Below, piece after piece: positions 21,720 through 28,672 of a stretch of DNA of 28,672 bases (within the stretch, counting starts at the first letter, position 1; every line of letters starts with the position of its first letter). The notes under the pieces are model-generated. The model searched no databases. It worked only from the letters and a program-made list of their open reading frames with translations, and was not told the origin of the DNA. This DNA is from an uncultured Sphingomonas sp. Lineage in GTDB: Bacteria > Pseudomonadota > Alphaproteobacteria > Sphingomonadales > Sphingomonadaceae. Location: positions 1-28,672 of the forward strand of contig NZ_CAKZHV010000053.1 of assembly GCF_936927845.1 (NCBI RefSeq), given 5' to 3'. The translations under genes were made by a program, and so were the position numbers.

Positions 21720-22126
21720 ACGGTGGCGGGGTGATGCTTGTCGAGGTGGCGCAGGATGCGCTTCAGGTTCTTGGTATTCGAGCGATAGTAGATGTCGGCG
21801 GCGTCACCGACGAAGGGGATCAATCCCAGCAGCGCGTCGAAGCCCACGCGACCGGTCATGCGCAGCAGCGATGCCTTGCTCATGCCGAGATTGCGCGCTT
21901 CCCACACCAGCCAGCCGCCCAACGCGGCGGCGATGGCGTCACCCGCTACCGGAACGAGCCCGAGTATGACGTCGAGCCCGACGCGGCGGTTGATGCCCGG
22001 GATGACGAACAGCCCTTCGAGCAACTGTTCCATCGCGACCAGCCGGCGCCGGACCGAGGCAGGGTCGCGGCCGAGGGGCAGGTTGGCCGCGGCGAGGCCG
22101 GGCGGCATGGAAACGGGGCGTGGCAT
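21704..22126 (-). CDS. DUF4112 membrane-associated protein
   Basis: The 140-residue protein matches DUF4112: IPGINRRVGLDVILGLVPVAGDAIAAALGGWLVWEA followed by a second similar unit GRVGFDALLGLIPFVGDAADIYYRSNTKNL. The two hydrophobic repeats (about 42-75 and 92-115) probably sit in the inner membrane. The start at 22126 follows the stop of the solute-binding gene by 5 bp, so the two form an operon. An upstream in-frame ATG (22192) would lie inside that gene and is rejected. Function is unknown. Confidence 0.85.
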   Translation of the reverse strand: MPRPVSMPPGLAAANLPLGRDPASVRRRLVAMEQLLEGLFVIPGINRRVGLDVILGLVPVAGDAIAAALGGWLVWEARNLGMSKASLLRMTGRVGFDALLGLIPFVGDAADIYYRSNTKNLKRILRHLDKHHPATVTVEG

Positions 22127-22131
22127 GACGA

Positions 22132-23574
22132 TTATCTGGTATCGCGGCGCAAGCGGTTCAACGGATGCCATGCGCGCGCGTTCGCCTGCCACTGCGCGAG
22201 CCTGAGGGAGACAAGCGACCAGCGGAACGGTCGGGCGAGGGGGATGAAGGCGGCGTCGGCGGTGAGTGCGATGTCAGCGCGTGCGATCGTCGCCGCCCGC
22301 GCGTCGAGCGTCGGGGCGAGCCGCGCGGCCTCAATCGCCTGCTGCGCCTCGTCCGAGCAAGCGAGGCATGCCTCCGACAGGTACCAGCGCGCGCTGTCGT
22401 ATGGGGCGACCAGGTCGACCAGGCGCAGGTCGGCGGCGGGCTCGTCGAGCGCAAGGCGGACCGGCCTGATCCCCATCGCGTAGAGATCGGCGGCGAGCCG
22501 CGTCCAGAGCAGCGTACCGCCGGTACCCGCAGGCAGTGCCAAGCCGAGCGTTGGAGTGCCGGCGGTCGCGCGCCACGTGGCGACGCGTGCGCGGATCGCG
22601 GCGAGACGCTGCTCGCGCGGCTCGGATGCCCAAGCGGGTTGCGTCGGCGGAGAGAGCGAGTCGAGCTGATCGGGCAGCAGTGTCTCGGCCCCGGTCCAAT
22701 CGGGCGAGACGGCGGCGACGAGCGCTGCGCGGTCAAATGCGGCGGCGAGGGCGGCGCGGGTCTGCGGGTCCGCCAGCAACCCGTCGCGGCGCGTTACTGC
22801 GAGCCCGAACAACCCCGCAGCGGGATCGACGCGGATCGTCGCGGCGGTCGGGTCGGCGCGCTGGACGAGCGGCCAGTCGGCGAGGGTACCTCCTGCGACC
22901 AGATCGGCCTGACGATTGACGAAGCGCACGATCGCGCGCGCGGCACGCTCCCCGATCAGGCGGACGTTGTCCTCGGGCGTCGGCGCATCGGCGTCGGGGT
23001 CGGGGTCCTCGATCGGTCGCAGCAGCACCGCGTGCGTGCCGCTGTTCGCGACGCGGAATGGACCGGCACCGCCGCCGGCGGACGCGCGCACCAGGGCGAG
23101 TTCGGGCTGTGCGAACAATTTGAGCAAATCGGGACGCGGCCGGGCGAGTTCGATCTCGATGACCTCGGGCGTCATTTCGACCACGTCGTCGATCGCGCTG
23201 AGATAGGGCGCGAGGCTGTTGCGTGCGCCGCGCGCGAGCTGACGCTTGAGCAGCGAGACGACCTGCTGCGCGCGCACCGGCTCGCCGTTGGTCCAGCGCG
23301 CTTCACGCAGACGAAAGATGTAGCTGGTGCCGTCGTCGGTGACGGTCCAGCGCTCGGCAAGGCCGCCTTCGATCTGGCCGGCGGCATCAAAGCGGACCAG
23401 CCCCTCCGCGACCGCGTCGGTCAGCAGGCGATCCGCCGTGGCGAGCAGGCGGCGATCCGCTCCGGCGAGCGCGGGCGCTTCACCGATCACGCTGACCACC
23501 ACGGGACCTGTGTCGGCGCGACGATCGCACGAGGTTGTCAGCAGCAGCGCGGGCAGACTCGCGGCTGCGATGAT
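22132..23574 (-). CDS. ABC-type peptide-binding (SBP_bac_5-like) lipoprotein, start unresolved
   Basis: About 480 residues of an oligopeptide/dipeptide-type solute-binding protein. Typical blocks are LTDAVAEGLVRFDAAGQIEGGLAERWTV, DDGTSYIFRLREARWTNGEPVRAQQVV and ALAAAFDRAALV. It begins with a lipoprotein signal (IIAAASLPALLLTTSC), so it should be anchored in the envelope and bind peptides or related solutes. No permease or ATPase gene is adjacent. No ATG, GTG or TTG exists in frame between the end of tRNA-Leu and the lipobox. The coordinate given is the first codon outside the tRNA (ATC); the first GTG is at 23502, beyond the lipobox. It is followed by the DUF4112 gene. Confidence 0.7.
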   Translation of the reverse strand: MIAAASLPALLLTTSCDRRADTGPVVVSVIGEAPALAGADRRLLATADRLLTDAVAEGLVRFDAAGQIEGGLAERWTVTDDGTSYIFRLREARWTNGEPVRAQQVVSLLKRQLARGARNSLAPYLSAIDDVVEMTPEVIEIELARPRPDLLKLFAQPELALVRASAGGGAGPFRVANSGTHAVLLRPIEDPDPDADAPTPEDNVRLIGERAARAIVRFVNRQADLVAGGTLADWPLVQRADPTAATIRVDPAAGLFGLAVTRRDGLLADPQTRAALAAAFDRAALVAAVSPDWTGAETLLPDQLDSLSPPTQPAWASEPREQRLAAIRARVATWRATAGTPTLGLALPAGTGGTLLWTRLAADLYAMGIRPVRLALDEPAADLRLVDLVAPYDSARWYLSEACLACSDEAQQAIEAARLAPTLDARAATIARADIALTADAAFIPLARPFRWSLVSLRLAQWQANARAWHPLNRLRRDTR

Positions 23575-23657
23575 GGTGCGGACGGCGGGACTCGAACCCG
23601 CACGCCATGGGCAGAAGATTTTAAGTCTCCAGCGTCTACCGATTCCGCCACGTCCGC
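23574..23657 (-). tRNA. tRNA-Leu (anticodon UAA)
   Basis: The minus strand folds as a class II tRNA: acceptor GCGGACG with CGTCCGC, a D arm with AATCGGTAGAC, an anticodon loop CTTAAAA (anticodon TAA), a long variable arm, a T arm GCGGGTTCGAGTCCCGC and an encoded CCA. It lies between ihfB and the solute-binding gene, and its 3' end touches the reading frame of the latter. Confidence 0.95.
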
Positions 23658-23726
23658 GCATCAGCTTCGCGCTTGAGCGCGCTTCGGTGTCGCGCGTCAA
23701 GCATCGAAGCGTGAAAGTCGAAGCGG

Positions 23727-24005
23727 TCAGACGTTCAGGCGCTGACGCATTTCCTTGCCGGGCTTGAAATAGGGCACGCGCTTCGCGGTCACGTCGACCG
23801 TCTCGCCGGTACGGGGATTGCGCCCGGTGCGCTCGTCGCGCTGGCGCGTGGAGAAGGCACCGAACCCGCGCAGCTCGACACGACCGTTGGCGGCGAGACG
23901 ATCGACGATCTGGTCGAAGAAGGTGGAAACGATCGCCTCGACATCGCGCTGGGACAATTCCGGATTCTCTTCGGTGAGCCGGTTGACGAGTTCCGACCGA
24001 ATCAT
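23727..24005 (-). CDS. ihfB: Integration host factor beta subunit
   Basis: The 92-residue DNA-bending protein belongs to the HU/IHF family. IHF-beta features are MIRSELVNRLTEENPELSQRDV at the start, the signature GFGAFSTRQRDERTGRNPRTGE and the ending PYFKPGKEMRQRLN. It pairs with IHF-alpha to bend DNA in replication, transcription and phage integration. ATG 24005 was preferred to 24017, as family members begin MIRSEL or MTKSEL. It lies downstream of rpsA, the usual order in proteobacteria, separated by the rpsA terminator. Confidence 0.95.
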   Translation of the reverse strand: MIRSELVNRLTEENPELSQRDVEAIVSTFFDQIVDRLAANGRVELRGFGAFSTRQRDERTGRNPRTGETVDVTAKRVPYFKPGKEMRQRLNV

Positions 24006-24110
24006 TCGCTTCCCCACATTCGCAACACTTGGCGGGACGAGCCCTACGCAGCCCAGTTGATACAGGTAAATAGAGGCGCGGGATAGGACCGAAACGTCAT
24101 TATGGCATCG

Positions 24111-24140
24111 AAACGAAAAGGGGCCGGCAGTGCCGACCCC
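24111..24140 (-). terminator. Intrinsic terminator of rpsA
   Basis: On the minus strand GGGGTCGGC-ACT-GCCGGCCCC forms a 9-bp stem (24120-24140), followed by TTTTCGTTT. This is a standard Rho-independent terminator 30 bp after the rpsA stop, so ihfB probably has its own promoter in the remaining 105 bp. Confidence 0.85.
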
Positions 24141-24170
24141 TTCGCAAGTGTTCCGTTGTGAAACGGACGC

Positions 24171-25877
24171 TTACTTCTTCGAGTCGCGAGCCTTGAGCGC
24201 TTCGCCCAGGATGTCGCCCAGCGACGCACCCGAGTCGGACGAACCGTATTGCGCGACGGCCTGCTTCTCCTCGGAGATCTGCATCGCCTTGATCGAGAAG
24301 GTCGGCTTCTTGGAACGGTCGAAACCGGTCACCATCGCGTCGAACTTCTGGCCGACCTGGAAACGCTCCGGACGCTGCTCGTCGCGGTCGCGGCCGAGGT
24401 CGGTGCGCTTGATGAAGCCGGTCGCGCCGTCGTCACCCTGCTGCACTTCGAGACCGGCGTCGCGAACCTCGAGCACCGTGACAGTGACGATCTGGTTCTT
24501 GCCGATCCGGTCGCCCGCACCCGCGGCGACGGGGCCGCCACGCTCGAGCTGCTTCATGCCGAGCGAGATGCGCTCCTTCTCCGAGTCGATGTCGAGCACG
24601 ACGGCCTGCACCGTCTCACCCTTGCGATGGAGGTTGAGCGCGTCCTCACCCGACACGCCCCAGGCGATGTCGGACATGTGGACCATGCCGTCGACGTCGT
24701 TGTCGAGGCCGATGAACAGGCCGAACTCGGTCGCGTTCTTGACTTCGCCTTCGACGGTCGAACCGACCGGATGAGCGGCGGCGAACGCCTCCCACGGATT
24801 GGCCTGCGCCTGCTTGAGGCCGAGCGAAATGCGGCGCTTCTCGGCGTCGACCTCGAGCACCACCACGTCGACTTCCTGGCTGGTCGAGACGATCTTGCCC
24901 GGGTGGACGTTCTTCTTGGTCCAGCTCATCTCCGACACGTGGACCAGACCCTCGATGCCCGGCTCGAGCTCGACGAAGGCACCGTATTCGGTGATGTTGG
25001 TGACGCGGCCCGACAGCTTCGCGCCGACCGGATACTTAACGCCCGCGCCATCCCACGGATCGCTCTCGAGCTGCTTCATGCCAAGCGAGATGCGCTGCGT
25101 GTCCTTGTTGATGCGAATGATCTGAACGCGCACGGTGTCGCCGATGTTGATCATCTCCGACGGGTGCTGGACACGCTTGTACGACAGGTCGGTGACGTGG
25201 AGCAGGCCGTCAATGCCGCCCAGATCAACGAACGCGCCGTAATCGGTGATGTTCTTGACCACGCCTTCGATGATCTGACCCTCGGCCAGGCTCTGGATCA
25301 GGCCCGAGCGCTGCTCGGCGCGGGTTTCCTCGAGCACCGCGCGACGCGACACGACGATGTTGCCGCGCTTGCGGTCCATCTTGAGGATCTGGAACGGCTG
25401 CGGAATGTCCATCAGCGGGGTGACGTCGCGCACCGGGCGGATGTCGACCTGCGAACCCGGCAGGAAGGCAACGGCGCCCGACAGGTCGACGGTGAAGCCG
25501 CCCTTGACGCGGCCGAAGATCGTGCCCTCGACGCGCGCGGTCTTCGCGAATTCGACCTCGAGCTTGTCCCAGGCGGCTTCGCGGCGCGCACGGTCGCGGC
25601 TGAGCATCGCTTCGCCGTGCATGTTCTCGACGCGATCGACGTAGACCTCGACTTCGTCGCCGACCTTCAGCTCGGCCTTCTGACCGGGCGCGGGCGCGAA
25701 CTCGCGCAGCGGCACGCGACCTTCGCTCTTCAGGCCGACGTCAATGACGGCCAGGTCATTCTCGATGCCGGTAACGGTGCCGAGCACCACGCGGCCCTCG
25801 AAGCTGTCGGCGCCGCCGAACATGTCATCGAGCATTGCCGCGAAATCGTCGCGTGAGGGAGCTGCCGTAGAGGCCAT
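24171..25877 (-). CDS. rpsA: 30S ribosomal protein S1
   Basis: The 568-residue protein is made of six S1 (OB-fold) repeats, with clear repeat starts such as GRVVLGTVTGIENDLAVIDVGLKSEG, GQIIEGVVKNITDYGAFVDLGGIDGLLHVTDL and GAKLSGRVTNITEYGAFVELEPGIEGLVHVSEM. It recruits mRNA to the 30S subunit. The start MASTAAPSRDDFAAML (25877) was preferred to an upstream in-frame ATG at 26009, because the family begins close to this point and the added stretch has no S1 pattern. A Rho-independent terminator follows. Confidence 0.97.
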   Translation of the reverse strand: MASTAAPSRDDFAAMLDDMFGGADSFEGRVVLGTVTGIENDLAVIDVGLKSEGRVPLREFAPAPGQKAELKVGDEVEVYVDRVENMHGEAMLSRDRARREAAWDKLEVEFAKTARVEGTIFGRVKGGFTVDLSGAVAFLPGSQVDIRPVRDVTPLMDIPQPFQILKMDRKRGNIVVSRRAVLEETRAEQRSGLIQSLAEGQIIEGVVKNITDYGAFVDLGGIDGLLHVTDLSYKRVQHPSEMINIGDTVRVQIIRINKDTQRISLGMKQLESDPWDGAGVKYPVGAKLSGRVTNITEYGAFVELEPGIEGLVHVSEMSWTKKNVHPGKIVSTSQEVDVVVLEVDAEKRRISLGLKQAQANPWEAFAAAHPVGSTVEGEVKNATEFGLFIGLDNDVDGMVHMSDIAWGVSGEDALNLHRKGETVQAVVLDIDSEKERISLGMKQLERGGPVAAGAGDRIGKNQIVTVTVLEVRDAGLEVQQGDDGATGFIKRTDLGRDRDEQRPERFQVGQKFDAMVTGFDRSKKPTFSIKAMQISEEKQAVAQYGSSDSGASLGDILGEALKARDSKK

Positions 25878-26135
25878 AAATCCGTAAGTCCTAAACGTTG
25901 TCGTTTCCGGCCAAGCGGTTGGTTCCGCTGGTCTAGGGTTTAACCCCAGGGCCAAAACACCGCGCCGACCCCATGCCGGACGCGGTATCCGCGCAAGCCG
26001 ATCGTTCAAGGGAGGACCAAGACGCCAATGCGAAAAGGGCGCGAAGGGACGAGCCCGCCGCGCCGTGCCTCCGCGAACATCGGCTCGCTGGACGGCTAGG
26101 CTATACGCGAGCGCGGGTGCGCAGGCAAGCAGCGC
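25878..26135 (-). promoter_or_regulatory. rpsA upstream region
   Basis: These 258 bp separate cmk from rpsA and must hold the rpsA promoter and leader. Visible structures are AGCGG-TTGGTT-CCGCT (near 25913) and the palindrome GGGTTTAACCC (near 25936). S1 is known to regulate its own mRNA in other bacteria, so these may be part of the leader control. No gene is supported here. Confidence 0.45.
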
Positions 26136-26762
26136 TTACGCGGGGTCGCGGCGCGCCTCGACCAGCGCGATCGCCTTCGCGATCGACGCGTCGATCGACA
26201 GGAAACTGGTGTCGAGCAAGGCGGCGTCGGCGGCGGGCACGAGCGGCGCGGCCGAGCGGCTGCTGTCACGTTCGTCGCGCGCGCGAATGTCGGCGAGCAC
26301 CTGATCGAAGCTGACGGCGCTGCCGCGGTTCTTGAGCTCGTTGTGACGGCGCTGCGCCCGGATCGTAGGCGTCGCGCGGACGAACAGTTTGGCGCGCGCA
26401 TCGGGTGCGATCACGGTGCCAATATCGCGCCCGTCGAGCACCGCGCCGCCTTCCTGGTGCGCGAACCTTTTCTGCCGCTGGAGCAGGGCTGCGCGGACCA
26501 GCGGGTGCGCGGAGACGACGGAAGCGAGTTGCCCAATATCGTCGTCGCGCAGCGCGGGGTCGGCGAGGGTGAGCTCGTCGAAGTCGCAGGCGGCGACCGC
26601 GTCGGCCTCTTTCTCGGGATCGAGTTCCATCCGGCGCACGGTAGCGGCGACCGCGCGGTAGAGCAGGCCGGTGTCGAGATGCGGCAGGTGATAATGCCGC
26701 GCGAGCGCTTTCGCGATCGTGCCCTTGCCCGAGGCGGCGGGTCCATCGACGGCGATGATCAT
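26136..26762 (-). CDS. cmk: Cytidylate kinase
   Basis: The 208-residue kinase phosphorylates CMP and dCMP with ATP. It starts MIIAVDGPAASGKGTIAKALARHYHL with the P-loop GPAASGKGT. LDTGLLYRAVA, the CMP-binding VLDGRDIGTVIAPDA and the lid RDERDSSRSAAPL follow. Length is typical. Its ATG overlaps the aroA stop (26759-26762, ATGA), so the two are co-translated; the order aroA-cmk-rpsA is conserved in many proteobacteria. Confidence 0.95.
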   Translation of the reverse strand: MIIAVDGPAASGKGTIAKALARHYHLPHLDTGLLYRAVAATVRRMELDPEKEADAVAACDFDELTLADPALRDDDIGQLASVVSAHPLVRAALLQRQKRFAHQEGGAVLDGRDIGTVIAPDARAKLFVRATPTIRAQRRHNELKNRGSAVSFDQVLADIRARDERDSSRSAAPLVPAADAALLDTSFLSIDASIAKAIALVEARRDPA

Positions 26763-28093
26763 GCGGAAGCTCCGGTCAGCTGGGCGAGTTGGTCGAAGAA
26801 GACGGGATAGCTGGTCGCGACTGGCGACACGTCGTCGATCATGACGGGCGCGCGGGCGTGGAGGCCGGCAACCGTCATGCTCATCGCGATGCGGTGGTCG
26901 AGTTGGGTTGCGACGCAGCCGCCTCCGGGGATCGCTTCGCCGCTGGTGCCGTTGATCGACAGACCGTCGTCGTGCTCGGTGACGGAAACGCCGTTCGCCT
27001 CCAGCGCGGCGCGCATCGCGGCGATACGGTCACTTTCCTTGACGCGCAGCTCGTCCGCGCCGCGCGCGACCGTACGGCCGGCGGCAAAGGCGGCGGCGAC
27101 GAACAGCACGGGATATTCGTCGATCATCGCGGGCGCGAGATCGTGCGGGACGGTGATGCCCCGCAACGCGGCGTGACGGACGCGCAGATCGGCCACCGGC
27201 TCGCCGCCGACGGTGCGGGGAGCGAGTTCGTTGATGTCGGCGCCCATCATGCGCAGCGCGGTGACGAGGCCAGCCCGGGTGGGGTTGAGCCCGACATTCT
27301 CGATCACGACCTCGCTGCCGGGCACGATCGAGGCGGCGACCATCCAAAATGCGGCGGACGAGGGGTCACCGGGCACGACGATCTGTTGCGGGCGCAGCTC
27401 CGCCTCGCCAGTGATCGAGATGACGCGGCCGCGCGCGGTCTGCTCGACTCGAACGTCGGCGCCGAAGCCCGCCAGCATCCGCTCGCTGTGGTCGCGTGTC
27501 GGCACCGGCTCGATCACGCGGGTGATGCCGGGCGTGTTGAGCCCGGCGAGCAGGATGGCCGACTTCACCTGCGCCGAGGCGACGGGCAGTTCATATTCGA
27601 TCGGCACCGCGGGGCAGAGCCCGCGCAGCATCAATGGCAGGCGCCCGCCGGGCGAGGCGGTGATGTCCGCGCCCATTTGCGACAAGGGCGTGATGACGCG
27701 CTCCATCGGACGGACCGACAGCGAGGCGTCGCCGGTGAAGGTCGCGGTGATCGGGTGCGAGGCGATCAGCCCCATCAGCAGCCGCGTCGAGGTGCCCGAA
27801 TTCCCCATGTCGAGCGCGCCTGCGGGTTGCAGCAGCCCACCGACGCCGACACCGTTGATCGTCCATACGCCGGCTGCATCGCGCTCGATTTGCGCGCCCA
27901 TGGCGCGGAGTGCGGCGGCGGTGGCGAGCACGTCCTCGCCCTCCAGCAGCCCCTCGACGCGGCTCTCGCCGACTGCGAGCGCGGACAGCATGAGCGCGCG
28001 GTGGCTGATCGACTTGTCGCCGGGAACGCGGATGCGCCCTGCGAGGCGCGCGGCGGCGGGAACGGTCAGACGGAAGGGTCGGGCATGCGGCAT
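26759..28093 (-). CDS. aroA: 3-phosphoshikimate 1-carboxyvinyltransferase (EPSP synthase)
   Basis: The 444-residue enzyme makes EPSP from shikimate-3-phosphate and PEP in aromatic amino-acid synthesis. Signatures are IRVPGDKSISHRALMLSALA near the start, DMGNSGTSTRLLMG, ASAQVKSAILLAGLNTPG, DYPVLFVAAAF-type IDEYPVLFVAAAF and DELRVKESDRIAAMR. The sequence pattern is of the class II (Agrobacterium-like) branch. The residue in NSGTSTR that is Ala in CP4 is Gly here. It diverges from the TIGR02300 gene across 95 bp. Confidence 0.95.
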   Translation of the reverse strand: MPHARPFRLTVPAAARLAGRIRVPGDKSISHRALMLSALAVGESRVEGLLEGEDVLATAAALRAMGAQIERDAAGVWTINGVGVGGLLQPAGALDMGNSGTSTRLLMGLIASHPITATFTGDASLSVRPMERVITPLSQMGADITASPGGRLPLMLRGLCPAVPIEYELPVASAQVKSAILLAGLNTPGITRVIEPVPTRDHSERMLAGFGADVRVEQTARGRVISITGEAELRPQQIVVPGDPSSAAFWMVAASIVPGSEVVIENVGLNPTRAGLVTALRMMGADINELAPRTVGGEPVADLRVRHAALRGITVPHDLAPAMIDEYPVLFVAAAFAAGRTVARGADELRVKESDRIAAMRAALEANGVSVTEHDDGLSINGTSGEAIPGGGCVATQLDHRIAMSMTVAGLHARAPVMIDDVSPVATSYPVFFDQLAQLTGASA

Positions 28094-28188
28094 CCGCGCC
28101 GCTTGCCAGCCGGGTTGTGCTATGGCAAGGCGCGCCCCACTTCGCAGGGCCGACCTGCAGAACCACCCATCCGAAAGGCTTTCACGGC

Positions 28189-28512
28189 ATGATCCAGCCG
28201 GAATGGGGCACGAAGCGTACGTGCCCGAAATGCGCGACGCGTTTCTATGACCTGACCAAGGACGACCCCGTTACCTGCATCAACTGCGGTTATGCGTGGG
28301 CGCCCGAGCCGATCCTGAAGTCGAAGCAGCCGCTGCCGTTCGAGGCGGCGAAGACCGACAAGCAGGAAGCCGACAACGACCTGGCCGGTGACGACGAGGA
28401 CATGGATCTGGCGCCGAACGACGACGAGGAGCCCTCGGCGGACGACGAGGTCGATCTGGGCGGCGACGACGATCTGGGCGTGGAAGCGCCGAGCGACGAC
28501 GACGAGAACTGA
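28189..28512 (+). CDS. TIGR02300 family zinc-ribbon acidic protein
   Basis: The 107-residue protein has the TIGR02300 start (MIQPEWGTKRTCPKC, then FYDLTKDDPVTCINC), with two CxxC pairs forming a zinc ribbon over residues 12-35. A conserved YAWAPEPILK follows, then a very acidic tail (DDEDMDLAPNDDEEPSADDEV). The family is common in Alphaproteobacteria and has no known function. The ribbon and acidic tail suggest a protein or nucleic-acid contact role. It starts at 28189, divergent from aroA, and ends before two hairpins and tRNA-Ala. Confidence 0.93.
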   Translation: MIQPEWGTKRTCPKCATRFYDLTKDDPVTCINCGYAWAPEPILKSKQPLPFEAAKTDKQEADNDLAGDDEDMDLAPNDDEEPSADDEVDLGGDDDLGVEAPSDDDEN

Positions 28513-28527
28513 TTTTTCGACAATGGC

Positions 28528-28582
28528 GGCAAGTGGCGCAAACTGCCACTTGCCAAGCCTTCGGCGCCCGGTTAGTGGGCGC
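28528..28582 (+). terminator. Two tandem hairpins after the TIGR02300 gene
   Basis: GGCAAGTGGC-GCAAACT-GCCACTTGCC (28528-28554) is a perfect 10-bp stem, and GCGCCC-GGTTAGT-GGGCGC (28564-28582) a perfect 6-bp stem. Both have 7-base loops. Only TTCCC follows the second, so they may act as a terminator or as an insulator between the gene and tRNA-Ala. Confidence 0.55.
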
Positions 28583-28595
28583 TTCCCAACGGAAT

Positions 28596-28671
28596 GGGGC
28601 CGTAGCTCAGCTGGGAGAGCGTCGCAATGGCATTGCGAAGGTCAGGGGTTCGATCCCCCTCGGCTCCACCA
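28596..28671 (+). tRNA. tRNA-Ala (anticodon GGC)
   Basis: The 76-base sequence folds as a tRNA: acceptor GGGGCCG with CGGCTCC (one G-U pair), D arm GCTCAGCTGGGAGAGC, anticodon stem TCGCA/TGCGA with loop ATGGCAT (anticodon GGC), T arm AGGGGTTCGATCCCCCT region and an encoded CCA. The gene ends one base before the window edge. Confidence 0.95.
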
Positions 28672-28672
28672 T

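Noticed and set aside
26789..28192. Long open frame antisense to aroA
   Set aside because: It is a GC-rich shadow frame: its composition is arginine/aspartate/histidine-rich and it fully overlaps a certain gene. Similar long antisense or off-frame stretches over rpsA (24249-25856), the solute-binding gene (22165-23676), the hub (6718-8541) and the adhesins (8286-9656) were dropped for the same reason.
1..28672. CRISPR array or insertion sequence
   Set aside because: No regularly spaced direct repeats and no transposase motifs or terminal inverted repeats were seen.

Overview
The window looks like a GC-rich alphaproteobacterial chromosome of the Sphingomonas type. The evidence is the core cluster aroA-cmk-rpsA-ihfB, the NamZ (DUF1343), DOMON-like, DUF4112 and TIGR02300 proteins, and a GTTC-N7-GTTC LexA box, which is the alphaproteobacterial form. 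It has two parts: an integrated, strongly contracted siphovirus-like prophage (position 1, continuing off the left edge, to about 16.7-17.0 kb) and host chromosome (about 17.0 kb to the right end).

Prophage left arm (1-4.1 kb). A divergent YdaS/Cro-like regulator and an XRE repressor share an 85-bp region with several related inverted-repeat operators. To the right, a LexA box stands in front of a two-gene unit (an exported protein and a membrane protein). A STAND/AAA-like P-loop ATPase and a LexA-type winged-helix gene follow.

Prophage late arm (4.1-13.7 kb). A tightly overlapping run encodes a DUF3168 tail terminator, a short tail ORF, an L/DUF2163-like tail-tip protein, a lambda-K-like DUF6950 peptidase, a large hub, several adhesins (one with a CE6/SASA-type esterase, one with a signal peptide and a C1q-like end), a holin, a GH108 endolysin with an N-terminal hydrophobic helix, and a lipoprotein. 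Terminase, portal, capsid, connectors, most of the tail tube, tail chaperones and tape measure are absent. Two ORFs look like deletion junctions: the HTH gene is fused in frame to DUF3168, and the start of a tail tube gene is fused to the end of a tail-tip gene. The element kept regulation, accessory genes, host recognition, lysis and integrase but lost everything needed to make a particle.

Prophage right arm (13.7-16.7 kb). A 350-bp gene-free, hairpin-rich stretch is followed by a Dam-type methylase, a leftward membrane protein and a P4-type tyrosine integrase.

Host region (17.0-28.7 kb). It holds a winged-helix protein, a stand-alone HIRAN protein, rimO, the overlapping pair DOMON-like/NamZ, DUF4112 behind a solute-binding lipoprotein, tRNA-Leu(UAA), ihfB, rpsA with a clear terminator, the overlapping pair aroA-cmk, a TIGR02300 zinc-ribbon protein and tRNA-Ala(GGC).
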